Below, one piece after another: positions 36,739-44,744 of a stretch of 64,000 nt of DNA. Below the pieces are notes generated by a model. That model made no database searches and was not told where the DNA came from. It worked only from the letters and a program-made list of their open reading frames with translations. The DNA is taken from positions 434,001 to 498,000 of the forward strand of contig NZ_PEFF01000001.1 in the NCBI RefSeq assembly GCF_002754375.1, given 5' to 3'. The stretch's first letter is position 1, and each line of letters starts with the position of its first letter. The position numbers and the translations under genes are program-made. The DNA comes from Variovorax sp. 54 (GTDB lineage Bacteria; Pseudomonadota; Gammaproteobacteria; Burkholderiales; Burkholderiaceae_C).

Positions 36739-37488
36739 TCAGGCGAGGTAGTCGTGCTCGACCGTACCGAGCGCGAGCGTCATGTCTGCGATGTAGTGCA
36801 CCGCCGATTCGACCTTCAGCACCGGCAGATCGGCCACCGGCGCCAGCGCATGCGGATGCAGCTCGAGCGAAGCCGGCGCGGTCCATGCGCCGTGCAGCGT
36901 CACGTCGACCATGTGATAGCGCACCAGCTCGCAGATGCGGGCCGTGCCATCGACGTGCGGAATGATCTTGAGCAGGAAGTTGGGCTGCGCGATGCCCGCA
37001 AGGATCGGCGCGGGGTCGAGCGCGCGGTGCTTGAAGCCCATCGTGGCCTTGGCCACGCGCACCTTGCCGTAGTCGAGCGTGCCGACGACCACGTCTGTCT
37101 CGTAGTCGAGCACCGGCGAGGCGAGCTTCTTCGGAAAGCCCCACAACTCGCGGCCACCGGCAATCGGCGGATGGTCGTTGAGGTACATCGCGTGCACGTA
37201 CGCGCCCTTCTCCACGCCCTGGGCCGTGCGCAGTTGCACCGGAATGACCTGCCCCGACTCGGTGTAGTCGCCGAAGCCGGTGGAGTCGGGCATGCGGATG
37301 AATTCGTACTTGACCAGCGGCTCGACCACTTCGAGCGGCTCGGGCACCACGGCACGCAGCGCGTCCATGTCGGTGCGGTAGGTGACGATAAGAAATTCGC
37401 GACGCGTGAAGCGGTAAGGCCCGGGCGGAAACGCCGGGCTGGTCAACGGCATGGCGAAAGCCGTTCGTCGCACATCTTCAATGTTCAT
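36739..37488 (-). CDS. Acetoacetate decarboxylase
   Basis: A 249-aa enzyme that decarboxylates acetoacetate to acetone and CO2 through a Schiff-base Lys. The active-site segment [13 protein letters not shown] holds the conserved Lys pair. N-terminal [18 protein letters not shown] and C-terminal [14 protein letters not shown] match the family. It precedes the 3-hydroxybutyrate dehydrogenase gene on the same strand and is probably cotranscribed. Confidence 0.92.
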   Translation of the reverse strand: MNIEDVRRTAFAMPLTSPAFPPGPYRFTRREFLIVTYRTDMDALRAVVPEPLEVVEPLVKYEFIRMPDSTGFGDYTESGQVIPVQLRTAQGVEKGAYVHAMYLNDHPPIAGGRELWGFPKKLASPVLDYETDVVVGTLDYGKVRVAKATMGFKHRALDPAPILAGIAQPNFLLKIIPHVDGTARICELVRYHMVDVTLHGAWTAPASLELHPHALAPVADLPVLKVESAVHYIADMTLALGTVEHDYLA

Positions 37489-37590
37489 GAAAACATTTCC
37501 TCCTGTTGAAGTGACGACCCAGTCTGGCGCTGGTTTCTTAGCCCAAGCTGAATGGCCACCGCTCGCGACAAGCGGCGCTAGTTGCGACGT

Positions 37591-38820
37591 TCAGCGAGAC
37601 AGCCCCGGCCGCTTGATGCGCCCGGTGCCCGGCTCGCCGAGGTCGAAGGTGGTCACGCCGTTCACCGTGGCGTCGGCGCGCAGCGTCTCGGGGTGCGAGA
37701 GCGTCTTGCCCATGTCGCGCACGCCCGACTCCCAGTGCTCTTCGACCGCGGCGCGCGAGAACTCGTAGTCCTTCGACTCGAGCTCGTACGACTTGTCGCG
37801 GTAGATCAGGTGAAAGATGTCGATCGGCTCGTGCGTGAGCTGCGCCTGCACCTCGACCACGCTCGGGTCGTTGCGCAGGCCGGCCGGCAGCTTGGCGATC
37901 AGGTCGGCAATGGCCTGCTGCAGGTTCATGTTGGCCGCGAGCGCATCGGTGTTCATGCGCGTGCGGCTCGAGTAGGTGATGTCCTTCTGGCGCTCCATCA
38001 CGCCTGACAGCGTGTGCGGCATCTCGCCGCGCGCGTTGAACAGGTCGACCTGCAGCACCACCAGCGCCTCGGAACGCGGATGCGTGTCGAGCACGTACTG
38101 CAGCGGCGTGTTCGACACGATGCCGCCGTCCCAGTAGTCGTCGCCGTCGATGTGCACCGGCGCAAAGCCCGGCGGCAGCGCGCCGCTGGCCATGATGTGC
38201 TCGGGGCCGATGCGCTGGCGCGTGTTGTCGAAGTACACCGAGTTGCCCGTGCGCACATTCACGGCGCCCACGCTGAAGCGCGCCTCGCAGGCGTTGATGC
38301 GGTCGAAGTCGATGAGCCGCTCCAGCGTGGCCTTGAGCGGCGAGGTGTCGTAGTAGCTCAGGAGCGGCGCAGCACCGCCCATCAGCAAGGCCGGTGAATA
38401 GCGCGGCTCGAAGAAGCCCGGAATGCCAACCAGCGAGGCCATGGTGGCGCTCCACTGGTTCTGTGTGGCGCGGTCGCCGAGCCATGACGGCAGGCGCTGC
38501 GCCGGCCCCGAAGACACCAGATGCCAGAACTCGCGCAGCCGGTCGACCCGCTGTGCGGGCGCGTTGCCAGCAATGAGTGCGGCGTTGATGGCGCCGATCG
38601 ACACGCCCGCGATCCAGTGCGGCTGCAGCTCGGTCTCGCTGAGCGCGGCGTACACGCCCGCCTGGTAGGCCCCGAGCGCACCGCCGCCCTGCAGCACCAG
38701 CGCCTTGCGGGCGACGCGCATGTCGTCGCGGCGGGCGATGAACGGATGGGGGGGTGCAGCGTGAGAAGAAGAGGCAGCAGCAGCGGCGGCGCGAGGCTTT
38801 TTCTTGGGTGTCGTCGTCAT
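37591..38820 (-). CDS. Patatin-like phospholipase (DUF3734-containing)
   Basis: A 409-aa serine hydrolase. The oxyanion-hole motif LQGGGALGAYQAGVY is followed by GVSIGAIN (GxSxG nucleophile) and the catalytic Asp in DYWDGGIVSNTPL. The C-terminal part (SSRTRMNTDALAANMN, IYRDKSYELESKDYEFSR) is the DUF3734 extension. The N-terminus is Lys/Ala-rich and low-complexity, with no signal peptide. ATG at MTTTPKKK chosen; a GTG five codons earlier is also possible. It hydrolyses acyl esters, probably phospholipids or storage lipids. Confidence 0.92.
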   Translation of the reverse strand: MTTTPKKKPRAAAAAASSSHAAPPHPFIARRDDMRVARKALVLQGGGALGAYQAGVYAALSETELQPHWIAGVSIGAINAALIAGNAPAQRVDRLREFWHLVSSGPAQRLPSWLGDRATQNQWSATMASLVGIPGFFEPRYSPALLMGGAAPLLSYYDTSPLKATLERLIDFDRINACEARFSVGAVNVRTGNSVYFDNTRQRIGPEHIMASGALPPGFAPVHIDGDDYWDGGIVSNTPLQYVLDTHPRSEALVVLQVDLFNARGEMPHTLSGVMERQKDITYSSRTRMNTDALAANMNLQQAIADLIAKLPAGLRNDPSVVEVQAQLTHEPIDIFHLIYRDKSYELESKDYEFSRAAVEEHWESGVRDMGKTLSHPETLRADATVNGVTTFDLGEPGTGRIKRPGLSR

Positions 38821-38894
38821 GCGGTCATTGGACACCAGCCTTGCGACAGCTACCTGACCTGGGGCCTTTTCGCCGCTTCAGCTCCGGACGAATC

Positions 38895-39347
38895 TCACAT
38901 CTTCGGCAGCATCTGCCCGCGGATCTCGCCGCCCGGGTTGGCGGCCGTGTGGATGTTGGCGTACCACTTGCCGGCCACGAGATCGGCCGCCTGCGCCGGC
39001 GTGAGCGTGGCCTGGCCCTCGATCGGGCTGGCCGCACTCGCGAAGGGCAGCACCACGCCGGCATTCGCACCCGCCGCGGCAGGGCCGTGGAAGTGGGCCG
39101 CCGTGGCCGGGCCGCTCAGGCCGTCGTAGACGATCTTGTACTTGAGCACGTTGGTGTCGCGGTTGAGCCAGGCCTCGGCCATGCCGCTGCCGCGCGTCAT
39201 GTTGGGCGGCACTTCGCTGGCCGCGTTCATCGCGCCGCTGAAATTCGCGACGTTCGATTTCGACATCATTCCGCAGCCGGCCAGCGCGACGGCAGCCAGG
39301 CCGGCGACGAGGGTGGTGCGCCAGAGTGTGCGAGTGCTGTTGTTCAT
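38895..39347 (-). CDS. CHRD domain lipoprotein
   Basis: A 150-aa protein. The lipobox ALAGC follows the signal (TLWRTTLVAGLAAVALAG). The CHRD (SOG2-like) domain is clear in VANFSGAMNAASEVPPNM, AAHFHGPAAAG, LTPAQAADLVAGKWYANIHT and NPGGEIRGQM. CHRD domains are of unknown biochemical function and are usually exported. The start is set by the signal. Confidence 0.92.
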   Translation of the reverse strand: MNNSTRTLWRTTLVAGLAAVALAGCGMMSKSNVANFSGAMNAASEVPPNMTRGSGMAEAWLNRDTNVLKYKIVYDGLSGPATAAHFHGPAAAGANAGVVLPFASAASPIEGQATLTPAQAADLVAGKWYANIHTAANPGGEIRGQMLPKM

Positions 39348-39453
39348 GGTCGTTGTCTCCTGAGGATGTAAAACATTCAGCATAGGCAGACACCGCCTGC
39401 GGCCTTGTCGGCCAGCACGCCTTCTTCGAACGCCTCTGCAAGAGAATGCAACG

Positions 39454-40008
39454 ATGATTTCCGACGACACACTCCCCTCTGCACACGACGTGGTCGCCTT
39501 CTGGCGCGATGCCGGACCCGAGCGCTGGTTCGCGAAGAGCGATGCCTTCGATGCCGCATGCATCGACCGGCTGGCCGCCGCCCACCAGGCCGCGGCCAGT
39601 GGCCGGCTCGACCACTGGGCCGGCACCGGCGAAGGTGCCTTGGCGCTGCTCGTGCTGCTCGACCAGTTCCCGCGCAACGCCTGGCGCCAGAACCCGCACA
39701 TGCTCGCCACCGACGGCCTCGCGCTGGCCGTGGCGCGCCGCGCCGTCGAGGCCGGCTTCGACCAGCAGGCCGACGCTCTGATGCAGCGCTTCTTCTACCT
39801 GCCCTTCATGCACTCGGAAGTGCTGGCCGAGCAGGAACGTTCGGTCGAACTCAACGCCACGCAGGACGCCAACACGCAGCGCTTTGCGGTGCTGCACCGC
39901 GACATCGTGGCGCGCTTCGGACGCTTTCCGCACCGCAACCGGATGCTAGGGCGCACGTCCACGCAGGAAGAGCAGAAGTTTCTCGACGACGGCGGTTTCG
40001 CAGGCTAA
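39454..40008 (+). CDS. DUF924 family protein
   Basis: A 184-aa protein. The pattern VVAFWRDAGPERWFAKSD, LVLLDQFPRNAWR, FFYLPFMHSEVLAEQERSV and FGRFPHRNRMLGR defines DUF924. It is cytoplasmic, with helical repeats like a TPR-type fold. Function unknown. Its stop overlaps the stop region of the opposing YihY gene by 4 bp. Confidence 0.93.
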   Translation: MISDDTLPSAHDVVAFWRDAGPERWFAKSDAFDAACIDRLAAAHQAAASGRLDHWAGTGEGALALLVLLDQFPRNAWRQNPHMLATDGLALAVARRAVEAGFDQQADALMQRFFYLPFMHSEVLAEQERSVELNATQDANTQRFAVLHRDIVARFGRFPHRNRMLGRTSTQEEQKFLDDGGFAG

Positions 40009-40934
40009 GCCGCATCGACGTGCGCGGGCAGCGGCACGTCGCGCGTCGGCGACGCGTGGCCTGCCGGCTCGGCCAGGGTGTCTTTCATCGAGCCGTAGGT
40101 GCGCGCATAGACCCAGGTGAACTCGGCGCCCAGCAGGAAGATCTGCGCCGAGTAGTACACCCACACCAGCACCACCACCAGCGAGCCGGCCGCGCCGTAG
40201 CCCGAGGCCACGCTGCTCTTGCCGATGTACAGGCCGATGAGGTGCTTGCCCACGGTGAACAGCAGCGCCGTCACCGCCGCGCCCACCCACACGTCGCGCC
40301 ACTGCACCTTGGCGCGCGGCATGATCTTGTAGATCATTGCGAAGATCACCGTGACCATCGCGAAGCTGAAGACGAAGTTCACCACCTGCGCCAGCGTGGC
40401 CCAGGCACCGAACACCGGCGACCACCACTTGCCCAGCGCCGCCAGTGCTGCACTCGCCACCAGCGACACCATCAGCAGGAAGCCGATGCCCATGATCATG
40501 CTGAACGACAGCAGGCGCACGCGCAGCATGTTGAAGACACCCTTGTTGCGGGTGCGTGCGGGGGCGCGCCAGATGCGGTCGAGTGCGTCCTGCAGCTCGC
40601 CGAAGACGGTGGTCGCACCCACGATCAGCAGCGCGATGCCGACCACCGTGGCCACGATGCCCTCGGCCGGCTTGTTGACCGCCTTCAGCATGCCCTGCAC
40701 GGCCGCCGCGCCCTGCTCGCCCATGAGGCCCGAGAGCTGCGCGAAGATTTCACCGCGCGCGGCCTCCTGCCCGAAGACGAGGCCGGCCACCGCGATCACG
40801 ATCAGCAGCAGCGGCGCAATCGAGAACACCGTGTAGTAGGCCAGCGCGGCGCCCATGCTCGGTGCGTAGTCGTTGGACCAGGAAGCGAAGGCGCGCCGGC
40901 AGAGATCGAAGAGTGCGCGAAGTTGCATGAGCAT
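40005..40934 (-). CDS. YihY/BrkB family inner-membrane protein
   Basis: A 309-aa protein with six hydrophobic helices. Family signatures: SMGAALAYYTVFSIAPLLLI near residue 27, LDRIWRAPARTRNKG and KHLIGLYIGKSSVASGYGAA. The early annotation of this family as RNase BN has been withdrawn; the function is unsettled, perhaps transport. The start was chosen at MLMQLRALFDL because upstream in-frame sequence is not membrane-like. Confidence 0.9.
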   Translation of the reverse strand: MLMQLRALFDLCRRAFASWSNDYAPSMGAALAYYTVFSIAPLLLIVIAVAGLVFGQEAARGEIFAQLSGLMGEQGAAAVQGMLKAVNKPAEGIVATVVGIALLIVGATTVFGELQDALDRIWRAPARTRNKGVFNMLRVRLLSFSMIMGIGFLLMVSLVASAALAALGKWWSPVFGAWATLAQVVNFVFSFAMVTVIFAMIYKIMPRAKVQWRDVWVGAAVTALLFTVGKHLIGLYIGKSSVASGYGAAGSLVVVLVWVYYSAQIFLLGAEFTWVYARTYGSMKDTLAEPAGHASPTRDVPLPAHVDAA

Positions 40935-40980
40935 GGCGTCGGGTCCCGGTGAAGCAGTGCGCCTACGATAATCGTTCCAC

Positions 40981-41571
40981 ATGCATCCGTCCGCACCCGC
41001 CGCGGCATCGCCGCCCGACCACCCCCAGCCCGCGTCGCCACGCGATCTTTTTGTTTCATTCACCTGGCTCGCGCTGCAGGGCTTCGGTGGCGTCCTCGCC
41101 ATCGTCCAGCGCGAGATGGTCGAAAAGAAGAAGTGGCTCACGCCCGACCAGTTCCTCGAGGACTGGGCCGTGGCCCAGGTGATGCCGGGGCCGAACGTGA
41201 TCAACCTCGCGCTGATGATCGGCGACCGCTACTTCGGCCTGCGCGGCGCGATTGCCGCGGTGGCGGGCATGCTCACCGTGCCGCTCTTCGTGATCCTCGC
41301 ACTGGCCGTGCTCTATGCGCACTACGCCGCCAACCCGCAGGTGGCGGCCGCGCTGCGCGGCATGGGCGCGGTGTCGGGCGGACTGATCGCCGCCACGGGC
41401 ATCAAGCTGATTCCGCAGCTGCGCAAGCATCCGCTGGGCTTTGCGACCTGCCTGGTGTTCGTGGCGCTGGTGTTCGCGGCCATCGCGCTCCTGAAGATCC
41501 CACTGGGGTGGGTGCTGCTGGCCGTGGGCGGCGTGGCCTGCGTGTGGACCTGGAAGAAGATTTCCCCATGA
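40981..41571 (+). CDS. Chromate transporter, N-terminal-type short protein (ChrA-like)
   Basis: A 196-aa protein with one CHR domain. FTWLALQGFGGVLAIVQREM, VAQVMPGPNVINLALMIG and VLAVLYAHYAA follow the chromate-transporter pattern. It is one half of a two-gene short-chain CHR pair: the next gene overlaps by ATGA. The two halves probably assemble into one inner-membrane exporter for chromate (or a similar anion). The actual substrate is not proven. Confidence 0.9.
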   Translation: MHPSAPAAASPPDHPQPASPRDLFVSFTWLALQGFGGVLAIVQREMVEKKKWLTPDQFLEDWAVAQVMPGPNVINLALMIGDRYFGLRGAIAAVAGMLTVPLFVILALAVLYAHYAANPQVAAALRGMGAVSGGLIAATGIKLIPQLRKHPLGFATCLVFVALVFAAIALLKIPLGWVLLAVGGVACVWTWKKISP

Positions 41572-42167
41572 CCATCGCGATGCAATGGCACGACTGGCTG
41601 GCGCTGTTCGGCCAGTACCTGCTGCTGTCGCTGCTGTCGATCAGCGGCGCGATCACCACGGTGCCCGACATGCACCGCTACCTCGTGGCGCAGCACGGCT
41701 GGCTCACCGAGGCGCAGTTCACTTCCTCGGTCGCCATCGCCCAGGCCGCGCCAGGACCCAACGTGCTGTTCGTCGCGCTGATGGGCTGGAACGTCGGGCT
41801 CAACGCGGGCGGCGGCATCGGCGCCGGCCCGATGGCCTGGCTGCTCGGCTTCTTCGGCCTGATGGTCACCATGGTCGGCATCATGCTGCCGAGCACCACC
41901 CTCACCTACGTCGCCACGCGCTGGGGCCACCGCAACCGCACGCGCCGCGAAGTGCGCGCCTTCAAGCAGGGCATGGCGCCCGTGGTGGTCGGCCTGCTCA
42001 TCGCCACCGGCTGGGTGCTGGCCGGCGGCAACCAGTCGACCGGCGTGCCGGCCTGGCACCTGTGGCTGCTCAGCGGCGTGGCCGCGCTGGTGGTCTGGCG
42101 CACGCGCATCCATTTGCTGTGGCTGCTGGCCTGCGGCGCGGCGCTGGGCGCGGTAGGCTTCGTCTGA
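41568..42167 (+). CDS. Chromate transporter, second short protein (ChrA-like)
   Basis: A 199-aa partner of the upstream CHR protein. The start ATG overlaps the previous stop as ATGA, implying coupled translation. Seen: GQYLLLSLLSISGAITTVPD, VAIAQAAPGPNVLFVALMG and membrane helices ending in LLACGAALGAVGFV. Homologous long ChrA proteins carry both halves in one chain. Confidence 0.9.
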   Translation: MTIAMQWHDWLALFGQYLLLSLLSISGAITTVPDMHRYLVAQHGWLTEAQFTSSVAIAQAAPGPNVLFVALMGWNVGLNAGGGIGAGPMAWLLGFFGLMVTMVGIMLPSTTLTYVATRWGHRNRTRREVRAFKQGMAPVVVGLLIATGWVLAGGNQSTGVPAWHLWLLSGVAALVVWRTRIHLLWLLACGAALGAVGFV

Positions 42168-42213
42168 GCACCTTTCCTTTCTACACACTTTTTTCTTTCA
42201 GGAGCCCTCTGCC

Positions 42214-43179
42214 ATGTCGCAACTTCGTCCGCTCGGCCGTTCCAGCCTTCGGGTGTCTCCCCTCGCCTTCGGTGGCAACGTGTTCGGCTGGACCGTCGAC
42301 GAGGCGGCCTCGTTCAAGCTGCTCGACGCCTGGCTCGACGCCGGCTTCAACTTCGTCGACACCGCCGACGTCTACTCGGCCTGGGTGCCGGGCCATGTGG
42401 GCGGCGAATCCGAGACGATCATCGGCAAGTGGCTCAAGCAGAGCGGCAAGCGCAACCGCGTGGTGCTGGCCACCAAGGTCGGCAAGCCGATGGGCGAAGA
42501 CAAGGTGGGCCTGTCGCCCAAATACATCCGCGAGGCCGTCGAAGCCTCGCTGAAGCGCCTGCAGACCGACTACATCGACCTGTACCAGTCGCACGACGAC
42601 GACGCCAACACGCCGCTCGAAGACACGCTGGGCACCTTCGACGCGCTCATCAAGGAGGGCAAGGTGCGCGCCATCGGCGCCTCGAACTACACGGCGCCGC
42701 GGCTGGCCGAGGCGCTCGACGTGTCGGAACGCCTGGGCATTGCGCGCTACGAGAGCCTGCAGCCGCTGTACAACCTGTACGACCGCGCGGTGTTCGAAGA
42801 CGAACTCGAGCCGCTGTGCGTCAAGCGCGAAGTAGGCGTGATCAACTTCTACGCGCTGGCGGCGGGTTTTCTCACCGGCAAGTACCGCACCGAGGCCGAT
42901 GCGGCCAAGAGCGCGCGCGGCGCCAACACCACCAAGAAGTACCTGAACCCGCGCGGCCTGCGCATCCTGGATGCGCTCGACAAGGTGGCCCAGCAGTACA
43001 ACGCCAAGCCCGGCCAAGTCGCCATTGCGTGGCAGATCGCACGGCCCGGCGTGACGGCGCCCATCGCCAGCGCCACCTCGCTGGCGCAGCTCGAAGAGCT
43101 GGTGGTGGCCACGCAGCTCAAGCTGGACGCGGGCACCATCGGCATGCTCGACCGGGCCAGCGCCGAGACGCCGGCCTGA
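42214..43179 (+). CDS. Aldo/keto reductase
   Basis: A 321-aa TIM-barrel NADPH-dependent reductase. The catalytic tetrad is visible: Asp and Tyr in VDTADVYSAW, Lys in LATKVGKPM and His in DLYQSHDDD. The GASNYTAPRL segment and the C-terminal cofactor loop PIASATSLAQLEELV are typical. AGGAGC precedes the ATG. The substrate is unknown. Confidence 0.93.
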   Translation: MSQLRPLGRSSLRVSPLAFGGNVFGWTVDEAASFKLLDAWLDAGFNFVDTADVYSAWVPGHVGGESETIIGKWLKQSGKRNRVVLATKVGKPMGEDKVGLSPKYIREAVEASLKRLQTDYIDLYQSHDDDANTPLEDTLGTFDALIKEGKVRAIGASNYTAPRLAEALDVSERLGIARYESLQPLYNLYDRAVFEDELEPLCVKREVGVINFYALAAGFLTGKYRTEADAAKSARGANTTKKYLNPRGLRILDALDKVAQQYNAKPGQVAIAWQIARPGVTAPIASATSLAQLEELVVATQLKLDAGTIGMLDRASAETPA

Positions 43180-43186
43180 GCCTCGG

Positions 43187-43708
43187 TCAGCCGTCGACCG
43201 GGTTCAACGGCGTCGCCAGAATCCGCTGGTAGAACGCCACGTCGAGCCAGCGGCCGAACTTGAAACCGGCCTGCTGCACGGTGCCTGAGTGCGTGAAGCC
43301 CAGGCGCTCGTGCAGCGCGATGCTGCCTGCGTTCGACGCATCGATGGCGCCGACCATCACATGCACCTCGCGCGCGATCGCCTCGGCCACGATCGCCTCC
43401 ACCAGCGTGCGGCCCAGGCCCTCTCCGCGGTGTGCGGCATCGACGTACACCGAGTGCTCCACCGTGTACTTGTAGGCCGGAAAGGCGCGAAAGCTGCCGT
43501 AGCTCGCGAAGCCCAGCAGCTTGCCGTTGTCGTCTTCCGCACCGATCACCGGGAACCCGTTGGCGCGCTTGGTGGCGAACCACGTCACCATGTTCTCGGG
43601 CGTGCGCGGCTTGTAGTCGTACAGCGCGGTCGAGTTGACGATGGCCTCGTTCAGGATCGCCAGGATGGCGCCTGAATGGGCTTCTTCGGTACAGGCGATG
43701 AGACGCAT
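43187..43708 (-). CDS. GNAT acetyltransferase, phosphinothricin-acetyltransferase-like
   Basis: A 173-aa GNAT. TEEAHSGAILAILNEAIVNST and the RTPENMVTWF segment match the PAT/YncA subgroup, and the acetyl-CoA motif is HRGEGLGRTLVEAIV. ATG at MRLIACTEEA. It is divergent from the XRE-cupin regulator, which may control it. The substrate is unknown, possibly an amino acid analogue. Confidence 0.88.
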   Translation of the reverse strand: MRLIACTEEAHSGAILAILNEAIVNSTALYDYKPRTPENMVTWFATKRANGFPVIGAEDDNGKLLGFASYGSFRAFPAYKYTVEHSVYVDAAHRGEGLGRTLVEAIVAEAIAREVHVMVGAIDASNAGSIALHERLGFTHSGTVQQAGFKFGRWLDVAFYQRILATPLNPVDG

Positions 43709-43729
43709 GGTGTTTCTCTGTCGTTCAAT

Positions 43730-43752
43730 ATAAGAGAATAATAATCTCATAT
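43730..43752. promoter_or_regulatory. Imperfect palindrome between GNAT and XRE-cupin genes
   Basis: ATAAGAGA-N7-TCTCATAT has 8-bp arms with one mismatch and overlaps the ATG (43751) of the XRE-cupin gene, 22 bp from the GNAT start. A likely operator for the divergent regulator. Confidence 0.5.
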
Positions 43753-44350
43753 GGGAAACACTTCACCCTCCACCCGCTCGATGGCCCCGGCCGACGGCCA
43801 CATCAACGCGCTCATCGCCACCCGACTGCTGGCGCTGCGCCAGGCCCAGGGGCTCAGCCTTGCCGATCTGGCTGGGTTGTCGGGCGTGAGCAGGGCGATG
43901 ATCTCCAAGGTCGAGCGCGCGCAGAGCAGCCCGACGGCCGTGCTGCTGGGAAAGCTCGCCGCCGGCCTCGGGGTCTCGCTGGCGCAGCTTCTCACCGAGG
44001 ACAAGGCGCAGCCGCAGCGGTTGCGCAAACGAGCCGCGCAAGAAGTCTGGCGCGACCCCGAAGCCGGTTACCTGCGCCGTCAGGTCGCAGAGCGTGGCGC
44101 AGGCAGCGGCGTGGAGCTGGTCGAGGTCGAGCTGCCGCGCGCCGCGCAGGTCGGCTATCCGCGATGGAGCGGCACGCCGTACCGGCAGAGCCTCTGGATG
44201 CTCGAAGGCGCGCTGCAGGTCGACTACGGCGACGAGCGCTTCGAACTCGCCCCGGGCGACTGCCTCGACTTCGGCGTGGACCGGCCGCTGGTCTTCAAGG
44301 CGCTGGGGCCCAGCGCCTGCCGCTACCTGCTGGTCGCCGTCCCGGAGTGA
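43751..44350 (+). CDS. XRE-cupin transcriptional regulator
   Basis: A 199-aa protein. Residues about 18-75 are an XRE helix-turn-helix (RLLALRQAQGLSLADLAGLS, SRAMISKVERAQSSPT). The C-terminal part is a cupin sensor (RQSLWMLEGALQVDYGDERF, LAPGDCLDFG). The ATG overlaps a palindrome and has no Shine-Dalgarno, so it may be leaderless or start at ATG 43781. It probably regulates the divergent GNAT gene and itself. Confidence 0.9.
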   Translation: MGNTSPSTRSMAPADGHINALIATRLLALRQAQGLSLADLAGLSGVSRAMISKVERAQSSPTAVLLGKLAAGLGVSLAQLLTEDKAQPQRLRKRAAQEVWRDPEAGYLRRQVAERGAGSGVELVEVELPRAAQVGYPRWSGTPYRQSLWMLEGALQVDYGDERFELAPGDCLDFGVDRPLVFKALGPSACRYLLVAVPE

Positions 44351-44458
44351 CAGTACCCGCGCGGTAGGCTAGCTCCCACACGCAGAGACGGTTCAGGCCG
44401 GTCCGGGCAGCGGGGTGCGTCGGGATACTGCAAGGCATCTCAGCTACGGAGCCCCACG

Positions 44459-44629
44459 ATGTCCTTTGCGCTTTACATGATCGGCTTTCTGATCTTCCTG
44501 GCCGGGGTCGCCTGGGGCGCCTCGGTGGCCGGCGTGCCCACGCTCTACATCGGCATCGGTGCGCTGATCCTGCTGGGCATCGGCATCTTCAGCGCGGTGG
44601 GTCGCACGCGCAGCAAAGACCCCTCCTGA
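44459..44629 (+). CDS. Small two-helix membrane protein (56 aa)
   Basis: A 56-aa protein with ACGGAG Shine-Dalgarno 8 bp before the ATG. Two hydrophobic helices (ALYMIGFLIFLAGVAWGASV and YIGIGALILLGIGIF) and a basic C-terminus (GRTRSKDPS) indicate a small inner-membrane protein. Function unknown. The codon pattern is typical of the neighbourhood. Confidence 0.8.
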   Translation: MSFALYMIGFLIFLAGVAWGASVAGVPTLYIGIGALILLGIGIFSAVGRTRSKDPS

Positions 44630-44744
44630 GTGAGCCTGCCGGCTTCACAGATCAGTTCACACAGGCTTCACGCCCGGCGCACATGGCGTCGCTAACTTCG
44701 CAGGCGCACCACACCCCGTGGTGCGCATTGCAAGTCAGCCTCTC

